Positions 44,549 through 53,052 of a DNA stretch of 64,000 nucleotides are shown piece after piece. The translations under genes were made by a program, and so were the position numbers. The notes under the pieces are model-generated. The model was given only the letters and a program-made list of their open reading frames with translations. It searched no databases and had not been told where the DNA came from. How positions within the stretch are numbered: the stretch's first letter is position 1; the number at the start of each line of letters is the position of its first letter. Origin of the DNA: JAFEDN01 sp963844565 (lineage in GTDB: Bacteria > Pseudomonadota > Gammaproteobacteria > Coxiellales > Coxiellaceae); the NCBI GenBank assembly GCA_963844565.1, contig CAWJON010000002.1, positions 124,001-188,000 on the forward strand, given 5' to 3'.

Positions 44549-44932
44549 ATGAAACAAACCATTACTTCAACCAAAGCCCCTGCGCCAATTGGGACCTATT
44601 CTCAGGCTATTAAAGCCGGTCAATTTGTTTTTTTATCGGGACAAATTGCTTTAGCCCCTGGCAATCCAGAAATTATCAAAGGTGACTTTAAAGATCGAGC
44701 TCGACAGATTTTTAATAACATTCAGGCGCTGGCCGTTGAAGCCAGTGGAAATTTAACCCAAGTTGTAAAATTAGTCGTTTATCTGACCGAAATGAGCAAT
44801 TTTGTTATGGTTAATGAGGTCATGAGTGAATTCTTTGTCTCTCCTTACCCAGCGCGTACCATGGTAACTGTGGCTGCTTTGCCTAAAGGGACGGATATAG
44901 AAGTAGAAGCGACTATATTCATAAGTGGTTAA
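44549..44932 (+). CDS. ridA: RidA-family enamine/imine deaminase
   Basis: The 127-residue protein reads APAPIGTYSQAIKAGQFVFLSGQIAL and ends YPARTMVTVAALPKGTDIEVEATIFI, including the conserved Arg of the active site. It hydrolyses reactive enamines made by PLP enzymes. AAGGAG is eight bases before ATG 44549. It lies 26 bases after spoT, so they are likely cotranscribed. Confidence 0.96.
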   Translation: MKQTITSTKAPAPIGTYSQAIKAGQFVFLSGQIALAPGNPEIIKGDFKDRARQIFNNIQALAVEASGNLTQVVKLVVYLTEMSNFVMVNEVMSEFFVSPYPARTMVTVAALPKGTDIEVEATIFISG

Positions 44933-44997
44933 GTTTTTGAAATATGAAATATGAAATTTAAGTTTGATATAAAAATAATTTTCGTAGAAAATCCCAT

Positions 44998-47076
44998 ATG
45001 ATTCTTACGCATCCGCTCAGTCACCTTAGCGGCGTTGGCCCTAAAATGCGTGAACTTTTTTTGCAATTGGGACTTATTTCTCTTCAAGATTTGCTGTTTC
45101 ATTTGCCGCTGCGCTATCAAGATCGCACCCGAATTACGTCTATCGCCTCATTACAAATAGGGTCACATGCTTTAATTGAAGGTGAAATCCGTCAAACCGC
45201 GCTTTCTGGAGGACGCAAAGTCAGTTTAATTTGTGAAGTTTCCGACGCCACGGGAAGCATAGATATCCGCTTTTTTCATTTTAGTGCGCAGCAAAGAGAA
45301 ATGCTTTCCAAAGGTACAAAACTGCGGTGTTTCGGAGAAGCTCGACGTTCCTATCAACGTTATGGATTCGAGATGATACACCCAGAATATAGGATGTTGA
45401 ATGAGACCCCCTTACCACTTGCGGAAACATTAACCCCAGTTTATCCAACCACGCAAGGAGTTTCACAAACTTTGATTAGGCGATTGATTGATCAAGCGTT
45501 AGCGATTATTCAAGAAAAAAGCACAGAACTTGAATTACTCCCAGAAAATTTACGACACCAATTTTCTTTAACAGATTTAACTCAAGCACTGATTTATGTG
45601 CATCGTCCACCCAAAGACGCGGAAGTGGATCTGTTATTGAAAGGCGAGCATCCCATGCAAAAACGATTGGCGTTTGAAGAATTAATTGCCTATTTATTGA
45701 GTTTACAAAAAACCCGACAAAAAATGCAGCGTAATCCTGCGAAAAATTGCCTCTTGATTCATTCTGGTCGTGATTTGTTTTTGCAAAATCTTGGATTTAA
45801 ATTGACAACAGCGCAAGAGCAAGCGGTAAAGGAAATTGAAAATGATTTAGTAAAACCTTATCCCATGCTGCGCTTATTGCAAGGAGATGTTGGTTCGGGA
45901 AAAACGGTAGTGGCCGCGCTGGCTGCATTACGTGCCATCGCTAATTCGCTGCAAGTAGCGTTGATGGTGCCCAGTGAAATTTTAGCCGAGCAACATTTTG
46001 AATTATTTGCTAAATGGTTTAAGCCTTTGGGCATCCATTTGACTTTTTTGGCGGGAAAACAAGCAACCGCAGTTCGCAAACAAACTTTGGCTGAAATTGC
46101 CGATGGATATTGTCAATTGGTGGTTGGCACACATGCGCTTTTTCAAGAAGAAGTGAAATTTGCTAACTTGGGTTTGTGTATCGTTGACGAACAACATCGT
46201 TTTGGTGTGCATCAACGGTTAGCGCTTCGTAAAAAATCGGGGAAAAATAATCAATTTCCTCATCAACTCATGATGAGTGCAACACCAATTCCGCGCACCT
46301 TGTCGATGGTCGCCTATGCGGATTTAGATGTTTCGGTTTTAAATGAGCTGCCTCCAGGCCGAAAACCAGTGGTAACTGTATTGGTTTCCAACAATCGACG
46401 TAATGAAATAATGGAACGTGTGCAGGCAGCTTGTGCACAACATCGTCAGATTTACTGGGTATGTACGCTGATTGAAGAATCAGAGACCTTGCAATGCCAG
46501 GCAGCCGAAGTTACTTTCGAGGAACTACAGAAACAATTACCTCATTGCCGCATTGGGTTGGTGCACAGTCGTTTGCCATCCGAACAAAAGGAGGCGCAAA
46601 TGCAGGCCTTTAAATCAGCGCAAATTGATTTATTGGTAGCGACCACCGTCATTGAAGTAGGGGTCGATGTTCCTAACGCCAGTCTAATGATTATTGAAAA
46701 TCCCGAGAGATTGGGGTTAGCTCAATTACATCAATTGCGTGGCAGAGTTGGTCGAGGAAACATAGAAAGTTACTGCGTATTGCTGTTTAAAAATCCATTA
46801 TCACTTTTAGCCAAACAACGTTTGCGGATTATGCGAGAAACCAATGATGGCTTCTTGATTGCTGAGCAAGATTTGGCAATGCGTGGACCGGGAGAGATTT
46901 ACGGATTAAAACAGGCAGGTTTACAGCACCTTAAAATTGCAGATTTGGTCAGAGACCAACATTTGCTGCCGCAAGTCCAGGCAGCTAGCCAACTGTTATT
47001 GGTTAATCATCCGGAAAAAGCCGAAGCGCTGGTTACTCGGTGGCTCAATACCAGTCAACATTTCTCTCAAGCTTGA
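44998..47076 (+). CDS. recG: ATP-dependent DNA helicase RecG
   Basis: The 692-residue protein has the wedge domain at the start (LSHLSGVGPKMRELFLQLGL, OB fold to about residue 150), the Walker A LLQGDVGSGKTV, the DEQH box VDEQHRFGVHQR, the MSATPIPRTL motif, and helicase motif VI LHQLRGRVGRG. It remodels stalled forks and Holliday junctions. The 65-base gap before the start contains TTTTCGTAGAAAAT, the opening of family B repeats, so the promoter-proximal region may be a repeat remnant. Confidence 0.95.
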   Translation: MILTHPLSHLSGVGPKMRELFLQLGLISLQDLLFHLPLRYQDRTRITSIASLQIGSHALIEGEIRQTALSGGRKVSLICEVSDATGSIDIRFFHFSAQQREMLSKGTKLRCFGEARRSYQRYGFEMIHPEYRMLNETPLPLAETLTPVYPTTQGVSQTLIRRLIDQALAIIQEKSTELELLPENLRHQFSLTDLTQALIYVHRPPKDAEVDLLLKGEHPMQKRLAFEELIAYLLSLQKTRQKMQRNPAKNCLLIHSGRDLFLQNLGFKLTTAQEQAVKEIENDLVKPYPMLRLLQGDVGSGKTVVAALAALRAIANSLQVALMVPSEILAEQHFELFAKWFKPLGIHLTFLAGKQATAVRKQTLAEIADGYCQLVVGTHALFQEEVKFANLGLCIVDEQHRFGVHQRLALRKKSGKNNQFPHQLMMSATPIPRTLSMVAYADLDVSVLNELPPGRKPVVTVLVSNNRRNEIMERVQAACAQHRQIYWVCTLIEESETLQCQAAEVTFEELQKQLPHCRIGLVHSRLPSEQKEAQMQAFKSAQIDLLVATTVIEVGVDVPNASLMIIENPERLGLAQLHQLRGRVGRGNIESYCVLLFKNPLSLLAKQRLRIMRETNDGFLIAEQDLAMRGPGEIYGLKQAGLQHLKIADLVRDQHLLPQVQAASQLLLVNHPEKAEALVTRWLNTSQHFSQA

Positions 47077-47122
47077 TATTCAGTGACTATATTGCTTAAT
47101 CTGTAATTTCTTGGGATAATGT

Positions 47123-47156
47123 ACTCACCGTAAGCCGGTATCGGCTTAAAGTGAGC
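47123..47156 (+). terminator. Hairpin after recG, possible terminator
   Basis: CTCAC...GTGAG and, inside it, TAAGCCG-GTAT-CGGCTTA form a two-part stem. The following CATTATTG is only mildly T-rich, so termination is plausible but not sure. The rest of the gap to 47313 shows no gene and probably holds the outer-membrane gene's promoter and leader. Confidence 0.5.
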
Positions 47157-47313
47157 ATTATTGAAAAGGATATCAGGTTCTCAAACGATTCTTTTCGTTT
47201 AAGACCAGTACAGGAGTTCGTTTCACTGAGGCTGTTAGAAGTAGTAACAGATCAAAGTAAGAATTCCTGATTTTGGTCAGTTACTCAAACTATAAACGAA
47301 AATGGAGAACTTT

Positions 47314-47973
47314 ATGTCTTTGACAAAAATAGTGATTTTAAGTGCCGCCAGTGTTTTGAGCTTGGCAACTTTTTCAGCTTTTGCAGGCGGGACAGAAACC
47401 GTATTACCTGCTTCTCAACTCGTTCCGCAATTTACACCGAATACATATATAGGCCTTGGTTTAGGAGGTGCTTATTCTAATTGGGATGGTTTTCTTTTTC
47501 ATGGGTATCATGCAATAGGAAATGCTGACGATGCCGGTTTTGCTTTTGGTGGAAAATTGGGTTATCAAGGCTCTGAGCATTTTGGAATTGAAGGTGGAAT
47601 TGTTTCTCTTCCTGAGGCTGATGGGTCCGGCCAAGGCCTCCATGGTGAAGTTGATTCCTGGTTTACTTATGTGGCTGCAACCATACGTGCTTCTGTCGTT
47701 GATCCTAACCTTCATGTTACTGGAAAGGTCGGTGCCGCCTACCGTAATTTAGATCACAGTGGATCCGCATTTACAGGAGTAGGTGATGGCTCTTATGGTA
47801 CTGTTATGTTTGGCGCAGGATTAGATTATGACTTGCATGCCCATAACTTACCGATCTCTGTTGGGGCTGAATATACGATGATCCCTGGTAATGATACTTC
47901 TGCAGATTTTAAAAATTCAGCGCCCGCCGCGCATGTCTTTTTGGCTACTGTCAATTATCATTTTGGTCTTTAA
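47314..47973 (+). CDS. Outer-membrane beta-barrel protein (OmpA-like), 8-stranded type
   Basis: ATG 47314 follows GGAG and opens a signal peptide (MSLTKIVILSAASVLSLATF, cut after AFA at about residue 23). The mature protein of about 195 residues alternates Gly, Tyr and polar residues (TYIGLGLGGAYSNW, FGGKLGYQGSEHFGIEGG, VGAAYRNLDHSG) and ends with FLATVNYHFGL, a C-terminal aromatic as expected for BAM insertion. In Coxiella a similar protein sits in the same place just before htpG. It may be a porin-like or immunodominant surface protein. Confidence 0.87.
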   Translation: MSLTKIVILSAASVLSLATFSAFAGGTETVLPASQLVPQFTPNTYIGLGLGGAYSNWDGFLFHGYHAIGNADDAGFAFGGKLGYQGSEHFGIEGGIVSLPEADGSGQGLHGEVDSWFTYVAATIRASVVDPNLHVTGKVGAAYRNLDHSGSAFTGVGDGSYGTVMFGAGLDYDLHAHNLPISVGAEYTMIPGNDTSADFKNSAPAAHVFLATVNYHFGL

Positions 47974-48000
47974 ACTCCACCTAACGTGATGGAGTATTGT

Positions 48001-48028
48001 AAGGAGGAGAATCGCGATTCTCCTCCTT
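48001..48028. repeat. Perfect 28-bp palindrome, repeat core only
   Basis: AAGGAGGAGAATCG is followed immediately by its own reverse complement. It is related to the GGGGGAGAATCG...cores of families A and B, but without the flanking hairpins. It lies between the outer-membrane gene and htpG and may slow or end transcription. Confidence 0.85.
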
Positions 48029-48103
48029 CATTCCAACACTTGAAATTTTTTTCATAACCCCCAACTTAAAGTAAAGAAAATAATTACCAGTTGAGGAGTA
48101 CCT

Positions 48104-50065
48104 ATGAGTTTTGAAGCCCAAGCCGAAACTAAATCTTTTGCGGCCGAAGTCAAGCAAATTTTAAATTTGTTTGCCAATTCCCTTTATAGTGATAAAGAAA
48201 TATTTTTGCGCGAATTAATCTCCAACTCTTCAGATGCCGCTGACAAGCTGCGTTATTTGGCGTTAACCGATGCCGCGCTGTATGCCGACGATTCTCAACT
48301 CAAAATTTGGGTAGATGTTGATAAAGACAATAGAACCATCACCGTACGTGACAATGGGATTGGGATGAGTCGCGAAGATGTTATTGAGAACTTAGGCACC
48401 ATTGCAAAATCAGGCACTCGCATGTTTCGAGAAATGCTAGAGTCAAAACAGAGCAGCGGTGGCGACAAATCACAAATGATTGGGCAATTTGGCGTCGGTT
48501 TTTATTCGACTTTTGTGGTGGCCGAGCGAGTGACGGTGCGAACCCGCCGTGCTGGGACCCAGGCTGACCAGGGCGTGTTGTGGGAATCAGACGGGCAGGG
48601 TGAATACAGTGTAAAAAATATCCATTATCCACCACGAGGGACCGAGGTTGTTTTGCATCTTAAACAAGAAACGGAAGAATTTCTGGATCCCATGCGGTTA
48701 CGCAGCATTATTACTAAATATTCAGATCATATCGTATTGCCAATTGTCATGAAAAAACCTGAGCCTCCCACAGACAAATCAGAAAAGAAAATTGTAAAAG
48801 ACTCGATCGAAGAAAAAGAAGAAACTGCACCCCCACAAGAAGAAGTGATTAACCGCGCGAATGCATTGTGGACATTACCTAAAAATGAAATTAAAAACGA
48901 AGAGTACGAAGAACTTTATAAACACATTGCGCATGACTTTGAAAATCCATTGGCTTGGACACACAACAAGGTGGAGGGCAAGCTTGAATACACCAGTTTA
49001 CTTTATATTCCTAGCCGAGCGCCTTTTGATTTATGGCAACGTGAAGGTCAACGCGGTTTGAAACTTTATGTCAAACGCGTATTTATTATGGATGACGCCG
49101 AGCACTTTATGCCTATGTATTTGCGCTTTATTAAAGGCATTATTGATTCCCATGATTTACCATTAAATATTTCTCGAGAAATTTTGCAATCGAATCAGCT
49201 GATAGACAAAATTCGTTCGGGCAGTGTAAAGCGCGTGTTAGATCTTTTAGAAAAATTATCGCAAGACGATAAACCGACTTACGAAAAATTTTGGAATGAA
49301 TTCGGTCAAGTTCTTAAGGAAGGCCCTGCAGAAGATTTTGCCCACAAAGATCGTATTGCCAAATTATTACGCTTTGCTTCAACACATAATGCCGACGGCA
49401 ACCAAAATGTCTATCTGATGGACTATGTGTCTCGCATGAAACCGGAACAAGATAAAATTTATTATCTGATCGCCGATACTTTCACCAATGCTACCAATAG
49501 TCCGTTATTGGAAGTGTTTAAACAAAAAGGCATTGAAGTATTGTTGCTGACTGATCGAGTGGATGAATGGCTGGTTAATCATTTAAATGAATTTGAAGGT
49601 AAAAAGTTACAATCAATCTCTAAAGGAAAATTGGATTTAGAAAAATTTGAAAATAAAGAAAGCAAAGAAAACAAAGAAAACGAAGAAGAAAAAGCCAATA
49701 CCTTTACCGATACGATTAATAAATTTAAAGAAGTTCTTGGCGACCGAGTGAAAGATGTGCGATTGACCGATCGACTGGTAGATTTTCCAGCTTGTGTGGT
49801 TTTTGATGAAAACGAATTAAGTGGACATTTACAGCGATTGCTCAAAGCTTCTGGACAAGCGATTCCAGAAAGCAAGCCGATATTAGAGTTAAACCCAGAT
49901 CATGCATTGATGGTCAAAATTAGAAATTTAAATGAACCTCAAAAAATTGCAGATTGGGCCAATGTACTGCTGAGCCAAGCACTGTTGGCGGAGGGTGAGC
50001 AATTAACTAACCCATCTGATTTCGTCAGAAACATAAACCAGTTGCTAGTGAAAGTTAATGATTAG
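48104..50065 (+). CDS. htpG: Hsp90-family chaperone HtpG
   Basis: The 653-residue protein has the GHKL ATPase motifs FLRELISNSSDAADKLR, VRDNGIGMSREDVIENLGTIAKSGT and IGQFGVGFYS, and later LPLNISREILQ, the Hsp90 middle-domain signature. The charged linker near residue 230 (KPEPPTDKSEKKIVK and on) is longer than in E. coli. A second Lys/Glu-rich stretch appears near residue 525. GAGGAG precedes ATG 48104. The stop is two bases before the next gene. Confidence 0.96.
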   Translation: MSFEAQAETKSFAAEVKQILNLFANSLYSDKEIFLRELISNSSDAADKLRYLALTDAALYADDSQLKIWVDVDKDNRTITVRDNGIGMSREDVIENLGTIAKSGTRMFREMLESKQSSGGDKSQMIGQFGVGFYSTFVVAERVTVRTRRAGTQADQGVLWESDGQGEYSVKNIHYPPRGTEVVLHLKQETEEFLDPMRLRSIITKYSDHIVLPIVMKKPEPPTDKSEKKIVKDSIEEKEETAPPQEEVINRANALWTLPKNEIKNEEYEELYKHIAHDFENPLAWTHNKVEGKLEYTSLLYIPSRAPFDLWQREGQRGLKLYVKRVFIMDDAEHFMPMYLRFIKGIIDSHDLPLNISREILQSNQLIDKIRSGSVKRVLDLLEKLSQDDKPTYEKFWNEFGQVLKEGPAEDFAHKDRIAKLLRFASTHNADGNQNVYLMDYVSRMKPEQDKIYYLIADTFTNATNSPLLEVFKQKGIEVLLLTDRVDEWLVNHLNEFEGKKLQSISKGKLDLEKFENKESKENKENEEEKANTFTDTINKFKEVLGDRVKDVRLTDRLVDFPACVVFDENELSGHLQRLLKASGQAIPESKPILELNPDHALMVKIRNLNEPQKIADWANVLLSQALLAEGEQLTNPSDFVRNINQLLVKVND

Positions 50066-50067
50066 TT

Positions 50068-50601
50068 GTGCGCTGCGAAAGTAAACCGGAAAACGTATTT
50101 ATTATTGCCATAACCGGCGGAGTTTGCGCAGGCAACTCCGCCTTTGCGGAAAAGTTGCATCAGGCTTTGGGGGTCAATTTTTCTCACGTGATCAGCCAAG
50201 ACAGCTACTATCACGATCAAGCCGATTTAAATTACCCACAAGATTTGGATTTTAAATTGCTCCATCAGCATTTGCAGCAATTAGAAAAAGGTCAGCCAGT
50301 AGCAATACCGATTTATGATTTCCAGTCTCGACGGCGGTTACCGGAGCGACAAAAAATTCGGCCGGCTGAGGTGATCATTATCGAAGGTCGATTTCTGTTA
50401 ACCTCCCTGCCAATCGTTAAGCTGTGTGCGGAGATTATTTTCTTAGACCTGCCCAATCGACAACAGATCGTTGATCAAACTTTAGTCGAATCCGCTCGAA
50501 CCTACGCCAGCTACCAAATTATTGACCATGAGACCTATCAATTCACATTGGAAGATCTAGTCGATAAAATAGGGATTGATTCACAGGCGTCCTTTACATA
50601 G
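50068..50601 (+). CDS. Uridine-kinase-like protein with a broken P-loop
   Basis: The 177-residue protein has the fold of uridine kinases: a Walker A-like TGGVCAGNSAF at residues 16-26, ISQDSYYHDQ, LNYPQDLDFKLLHQHL and IPIYDFQSRRR, then VIIIEGRFLL. Normal family members have GSGKST at the P-loop; here the Lys is Asn23. The family's usual R...R region and C-terminus, about 30 residues, are shortened. GTG 50068 lies two bases after htpG, so it is coupled. A loss of kinase activity is likely unless another residue replaces the Lys. Confidence 0.75.
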   Translation: MRCESKPENVFIIAITGGVCAGNSAFAEKLHQALGVNFSHVISQDSYYHDQADLNYPQDLDFKLLHQHLQQLEKGQPVAIPIYDFQSRRRLPERQKIRPAEVIIIEGRFLLTSLPIVKLCAEIIFLDLPNRQQIVDQTLVESARTYASYQIIDHETYQFTLEDLVDKIGIDSQASFT

Positions 50602-50614
50602 AATGCACATTCAA

Positions 50615-50687
50615 GCTGGCTTAGCTCAGTTGGCAGAGCAGCTGATTTGTAATCAGCAGGTCGTCGGTTCGATTCCGACCGCCAGCT
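50615..50687 (+). tRNA. tRNA-Thr (anticodon UGU)
   Basis: GCTGGCT pairs with CGCCAGC except for the last pair, T7 with C66. The D-arm is GCTC-AGTTGGCA-GAGC, the anticodon stem GCTGA/TCAGC holds TTTGTAA with anticodon TGT, and the T-arm GTCGG-TTCGATT-CCGAC is perfect. The discriminator base is T and CCA is not encoded (TCA follows). The 7-66 mismatch might be a real change or a sequencing error. Confidence 0.93.
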
Positions 50688-50721
50688 TCAATAAAATCAA
50701 ACACTTACATAAACGGGGTTT

Positions 50722-50744
50722 CCCCCATGTTAGGGGGCATTTTT
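50722..50744 (+). terminator. Rho-independent terminator after tRNA-Thr
   Basis: CCCCC-ATGTTA-GGGGG followed by CATTTTT has the standard layout of a G/C stem and T-run. The stem is short but the T-run is in place. Confidence 0.7.
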
Positions 50745-50780
50745 AACCACCACACTTAAATTCAAGAAGGAGGCATACTC

Positions 50781-50933
50781 ATGTTAAAAGATAGTAAAAC
50801 CATATAATCAGGTTTTAGTCCTGGTTTATTTAAGCCAAAAGGTCCTGAATATACAATTAGATTGCTTCTTAGCGAAGTAAAGTCAGAGACCAAAGAAATT
50901 CCGAAGCTGAAGCCTTTAGCCATTCTACTTTAG
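50781..50933 (+). pseudogene. Degraded glyoxalase/VOC-family remnant
   Basis: After a strong AAGGAGG, ATG 50781 opens MLKDSKTI, then a stop at 50805, and then in the same frame SGFSPGLFKPKGPEYTIRLLL. Known VOC proteins start MLKDSKAFSGFSVDDLQKAKEFY and so on, so several matching residues (Lys, Lys, Glu, Tyr, Leu, EV) suggest an old glyoxalase-like gene. The frame ends at 50933. A short frame with its own AGGAGGT (50963-51013) follows and overlaps the start of the CPBP gene; its 16-residue product is not recognised. Confidence 0.5.
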
Positions 50934-51002
50934 GTTGAATATCTCTTTCCAGGAGGTGGGATATGCAACATTATGGAAAAAAAGCTAGCGTTGAGGTGAA
51001 TT

Positions 51003-51899
51003 ATGAACACTAACCCCCAGGCACTGGCTATTTTGTATGGCTCTCCACTGGCTACTAGCTGTGTAGCGGCTTTGATCTTAGCTATTTTAACACTTTGGTA
51101 TCCTATTCGGCTTAAGCTGCCTATTTTGTTTTTCATTATTTATTTAATAATGGGATTACTTTCCAATCACATTCATATGGTTGCTTTACCCAGCATTTTT
51201 GTTTTGGGATTGCTATTTTTTATTGCTCAGTCAAAAAAATACAATCATATTTTAAGATTGACTGCCGGAATTTGCACTTTTTTATTGTCGGTGATTTTCT
51301 TTATTCATATTGTCCCTGGAATCATTAATATCAAAGTGATTGACCATGCGCTGCTCAGCACTCGTGGCGCGCCTTTCACGATGTATTTAAATCTGGATAA
51401 ACCCTTAGTCGGTCTATTTATTTTATTTTTTGGCCATAGATTAATCCAAACAGGTACACAATGGAGAGACACTCTGTTGATGACTCTACCAATAGCCATC
51501 ATCGGATTTATTGTTATCCTGGGTGCTGCCTTCTTAGTTGGATATGTCACTTTCGATCCAAAATTGAGTTCAATTTTCTGGATCTGGGCTGTTAGTAACT
51601 TACTATTGACTTGTGTTACTGAAGAAGGACTATGTAGAGGATTTGTTTTACATTATTTAGATATTTATTTCGTCCGCTTTAAGTATAGACAATATACTAA
51701 CCTGCTAATCGTCTCAGTATTTTTTGGCACATTGCATTATACAGGAGGTTGGAAATATATTTTATTAGCCACGATGGCCGGTATCGTATATGGTTATATT
51801 TACCAAAAAACTCGACGCATTGAGGCGAGCATTCTAACACATTTTTCACTGAATACCTTACACCTTTTATTATTTACCTATCCGAATCTTACCCCATGA
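51003..51899 (+). CDS. CPBP-family intramembrane metalloprotease
   Basis: The 298-residue protein has about eight membrane helices and the Abi/CAAX protease motifs: EEGLCRG (E207, E208, R212), FFGTLH and a late HFSLN. The family includes CAAX prenyl proteases and bacteriocin self-immunity proteins; the bacterial substrates are mostly unknown. ATG 51003 lies within the tail of the small upstream frame, with GAGGTG before it. Nothing nearby hints at the substrate. Confidence 0.87.
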   Translation: MNTNPQALAILYGSPLATSCVAALILAILTLWYPIRLKLPILFFIIYLIMGLLSNHIHMVALPSIFVLGLLFFIAQSKKYNHILRLTAGICTFLLSVIFFIHIVPGIINIKVIDHALLSTRGAPFTMYLNLDKPLVGLFILFFGHRLIQTGTQWRDTLLMTLPIAIIGFIVILGAAFLVGYVTFDPKLSSIFWIWAVSNLLLTCVTEEGLCRGFVLHYLDIYFVRFKYRQYTNLLIVSVFFGTLHYTGGWKYILLATMAGIVYGYIYQKTRRIEASILTHFSLNTLHLLLFTYPNLTP

Positions 51900-51916
51900 G
51901 TTGAGGGGGTCAAGTC

Positions 51917-52888
51917 CTGGCGACTCCCCACATCTATCCATTAAAAATCAGTATGATACAGAAAAATTAATTGACAGTGCATAGCTAACTATGTTCCTTT
52001 TGTGTTTTAGCATTTCGACGTGATAAAACAAAAGGAGTTAACCATGCACTTGCAAGGATTATTGCACAAGTTATTTGACGATGCAGCAAATTTTATCGAC
52101 AAGCGAATCCATACCCTTTTATTAAAGAGTGCAGAAACATTGCCTGATAGTTCACATTTATCACTCACATCGATCGGAAGGTCACTCGTTTCAGCGACTA
52201 CGGTGAAACATAATATTAAACGACTGGATAGATTATTTTCAAATAAAACACTTCATAAGAAAAGTTCGATTTATTTTGAAGTGATGGCTAAGCATATTTT
52301 AAATGACAACAAACAACCCACCATTCTTATTGATTGGTCAGGATTAACCCCTTGTGGTGAGTTTCATATGCTTTCAGCCAACATTTGTGTGGGAGGTCGA
52401 GCCTTACCTATTTTGACAATAGCTTATCGCGAATCTGAATACGGAAAACAAAAAACCCATAGAAATTTTTTGCTTCAGCTATCCCTGATTTTACCCACAG
52501 AGCAGTTCAATGCAAAGCAAATTATTGATATTTATAAATCCCGAATGCAGATCGAAGAATACTTTAGAGATCTTAAAAACACCAAAAATGGATTTGGGTT
52601 AAGGCATTGTCGTTCGTTTCAAAAAAACAGGTTAAATGTTGCTTTATTGATTGGTGCAATTTCTACGCTCATGCTCTGGATTATTGGGTTAATGGCTATA
52701 GAAAAAAAGATTCATTTCAGTTTTCAATCCAACACCTTAAAAAATCGAAAGGTACTCTCAGTTTTTAGTATTGGATGGCAAACTCTAAAGCAAAGATATT
52801 TGTCATTTAAACAAAGAGACATTGAATGGGCAATCCGGGAGATCACATTATGCACCGCAATTTAATACAACTTATGGGGAGTCGCCAG
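51917..52888 (+). mobile_element. IS4-family element, internally deleted, with 9-bp target repeats
   Basis: The ends CTGGCGACTCCCCA at 51917 and TGGGGAGTCGCCAG ending at 52888 are perfect inverted repeats. Outside both stands GGTCAAGTC (51908-51916 and 52889-52897), a 9-bp target duplication as made by IS10-like IS4 elements. The unit is 972 bp, short for a family of about 1.3 kb. The target itself is a REP-like GGGTCAAGTC sequence that has a partner in reverse near 53030. Confidence 0.9.
52044..52865 (+). pseudogene. IS4/IS10-like transposase with a central deletion
   Basis: From ATG 52044 (AAGGAG upstream) the frame has the IS10-like N-terminal half to TILIDWSGLTPCGEFHMLSA, holding the first catalytic Asp, then ...NFLLQLSLILP joined to TEQFNAKQIIDIYKSRMQIEEYFRDLKN, the YREK block with the catalytic Glu. 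About 120 residues between, including the second Asp, are gone. The reading frame is kept. The protein cannot carry out DDE chemistry alone, but the intact ends could be moved by a related transposase. Confidence 0.88.
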
Positions 52889-53052
52889 GGTCAAGTCTGA
52901 AATTTTAAACAGATTCTTTGTTAAGAACAACAGTATTGCCAAAATTCTCATTGGAAGTGGAGGTATTTTTTGGATTTTAAAAATAATTCCATTATGAAAT
53001 ACTGATTATATAAAGCCTCTGCTTAAGATTTCAGACTTGGGACCCTACTCCT

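Noticed and set aside
47461..47715. Minus-strand frame opposite the outer-membrane gene
   Set aside because: It has no ribosome site, and the plus-strand frame has a clear signal peptide and barrel pattern.
20600..48028. CRISPR array, suggested by many similar palindromes
   Set aside because: The copies are dispersed, of unequal length, without regular spacers, and no cas gene is present.
50781..51013. A bacteriocin-like peptide system before the CPBP protease
   Set aside because: The first frame has an internal stop and matches the start of VOC proteins better than a bacteriocin precursor; there is no transporter or double-glycine leader.
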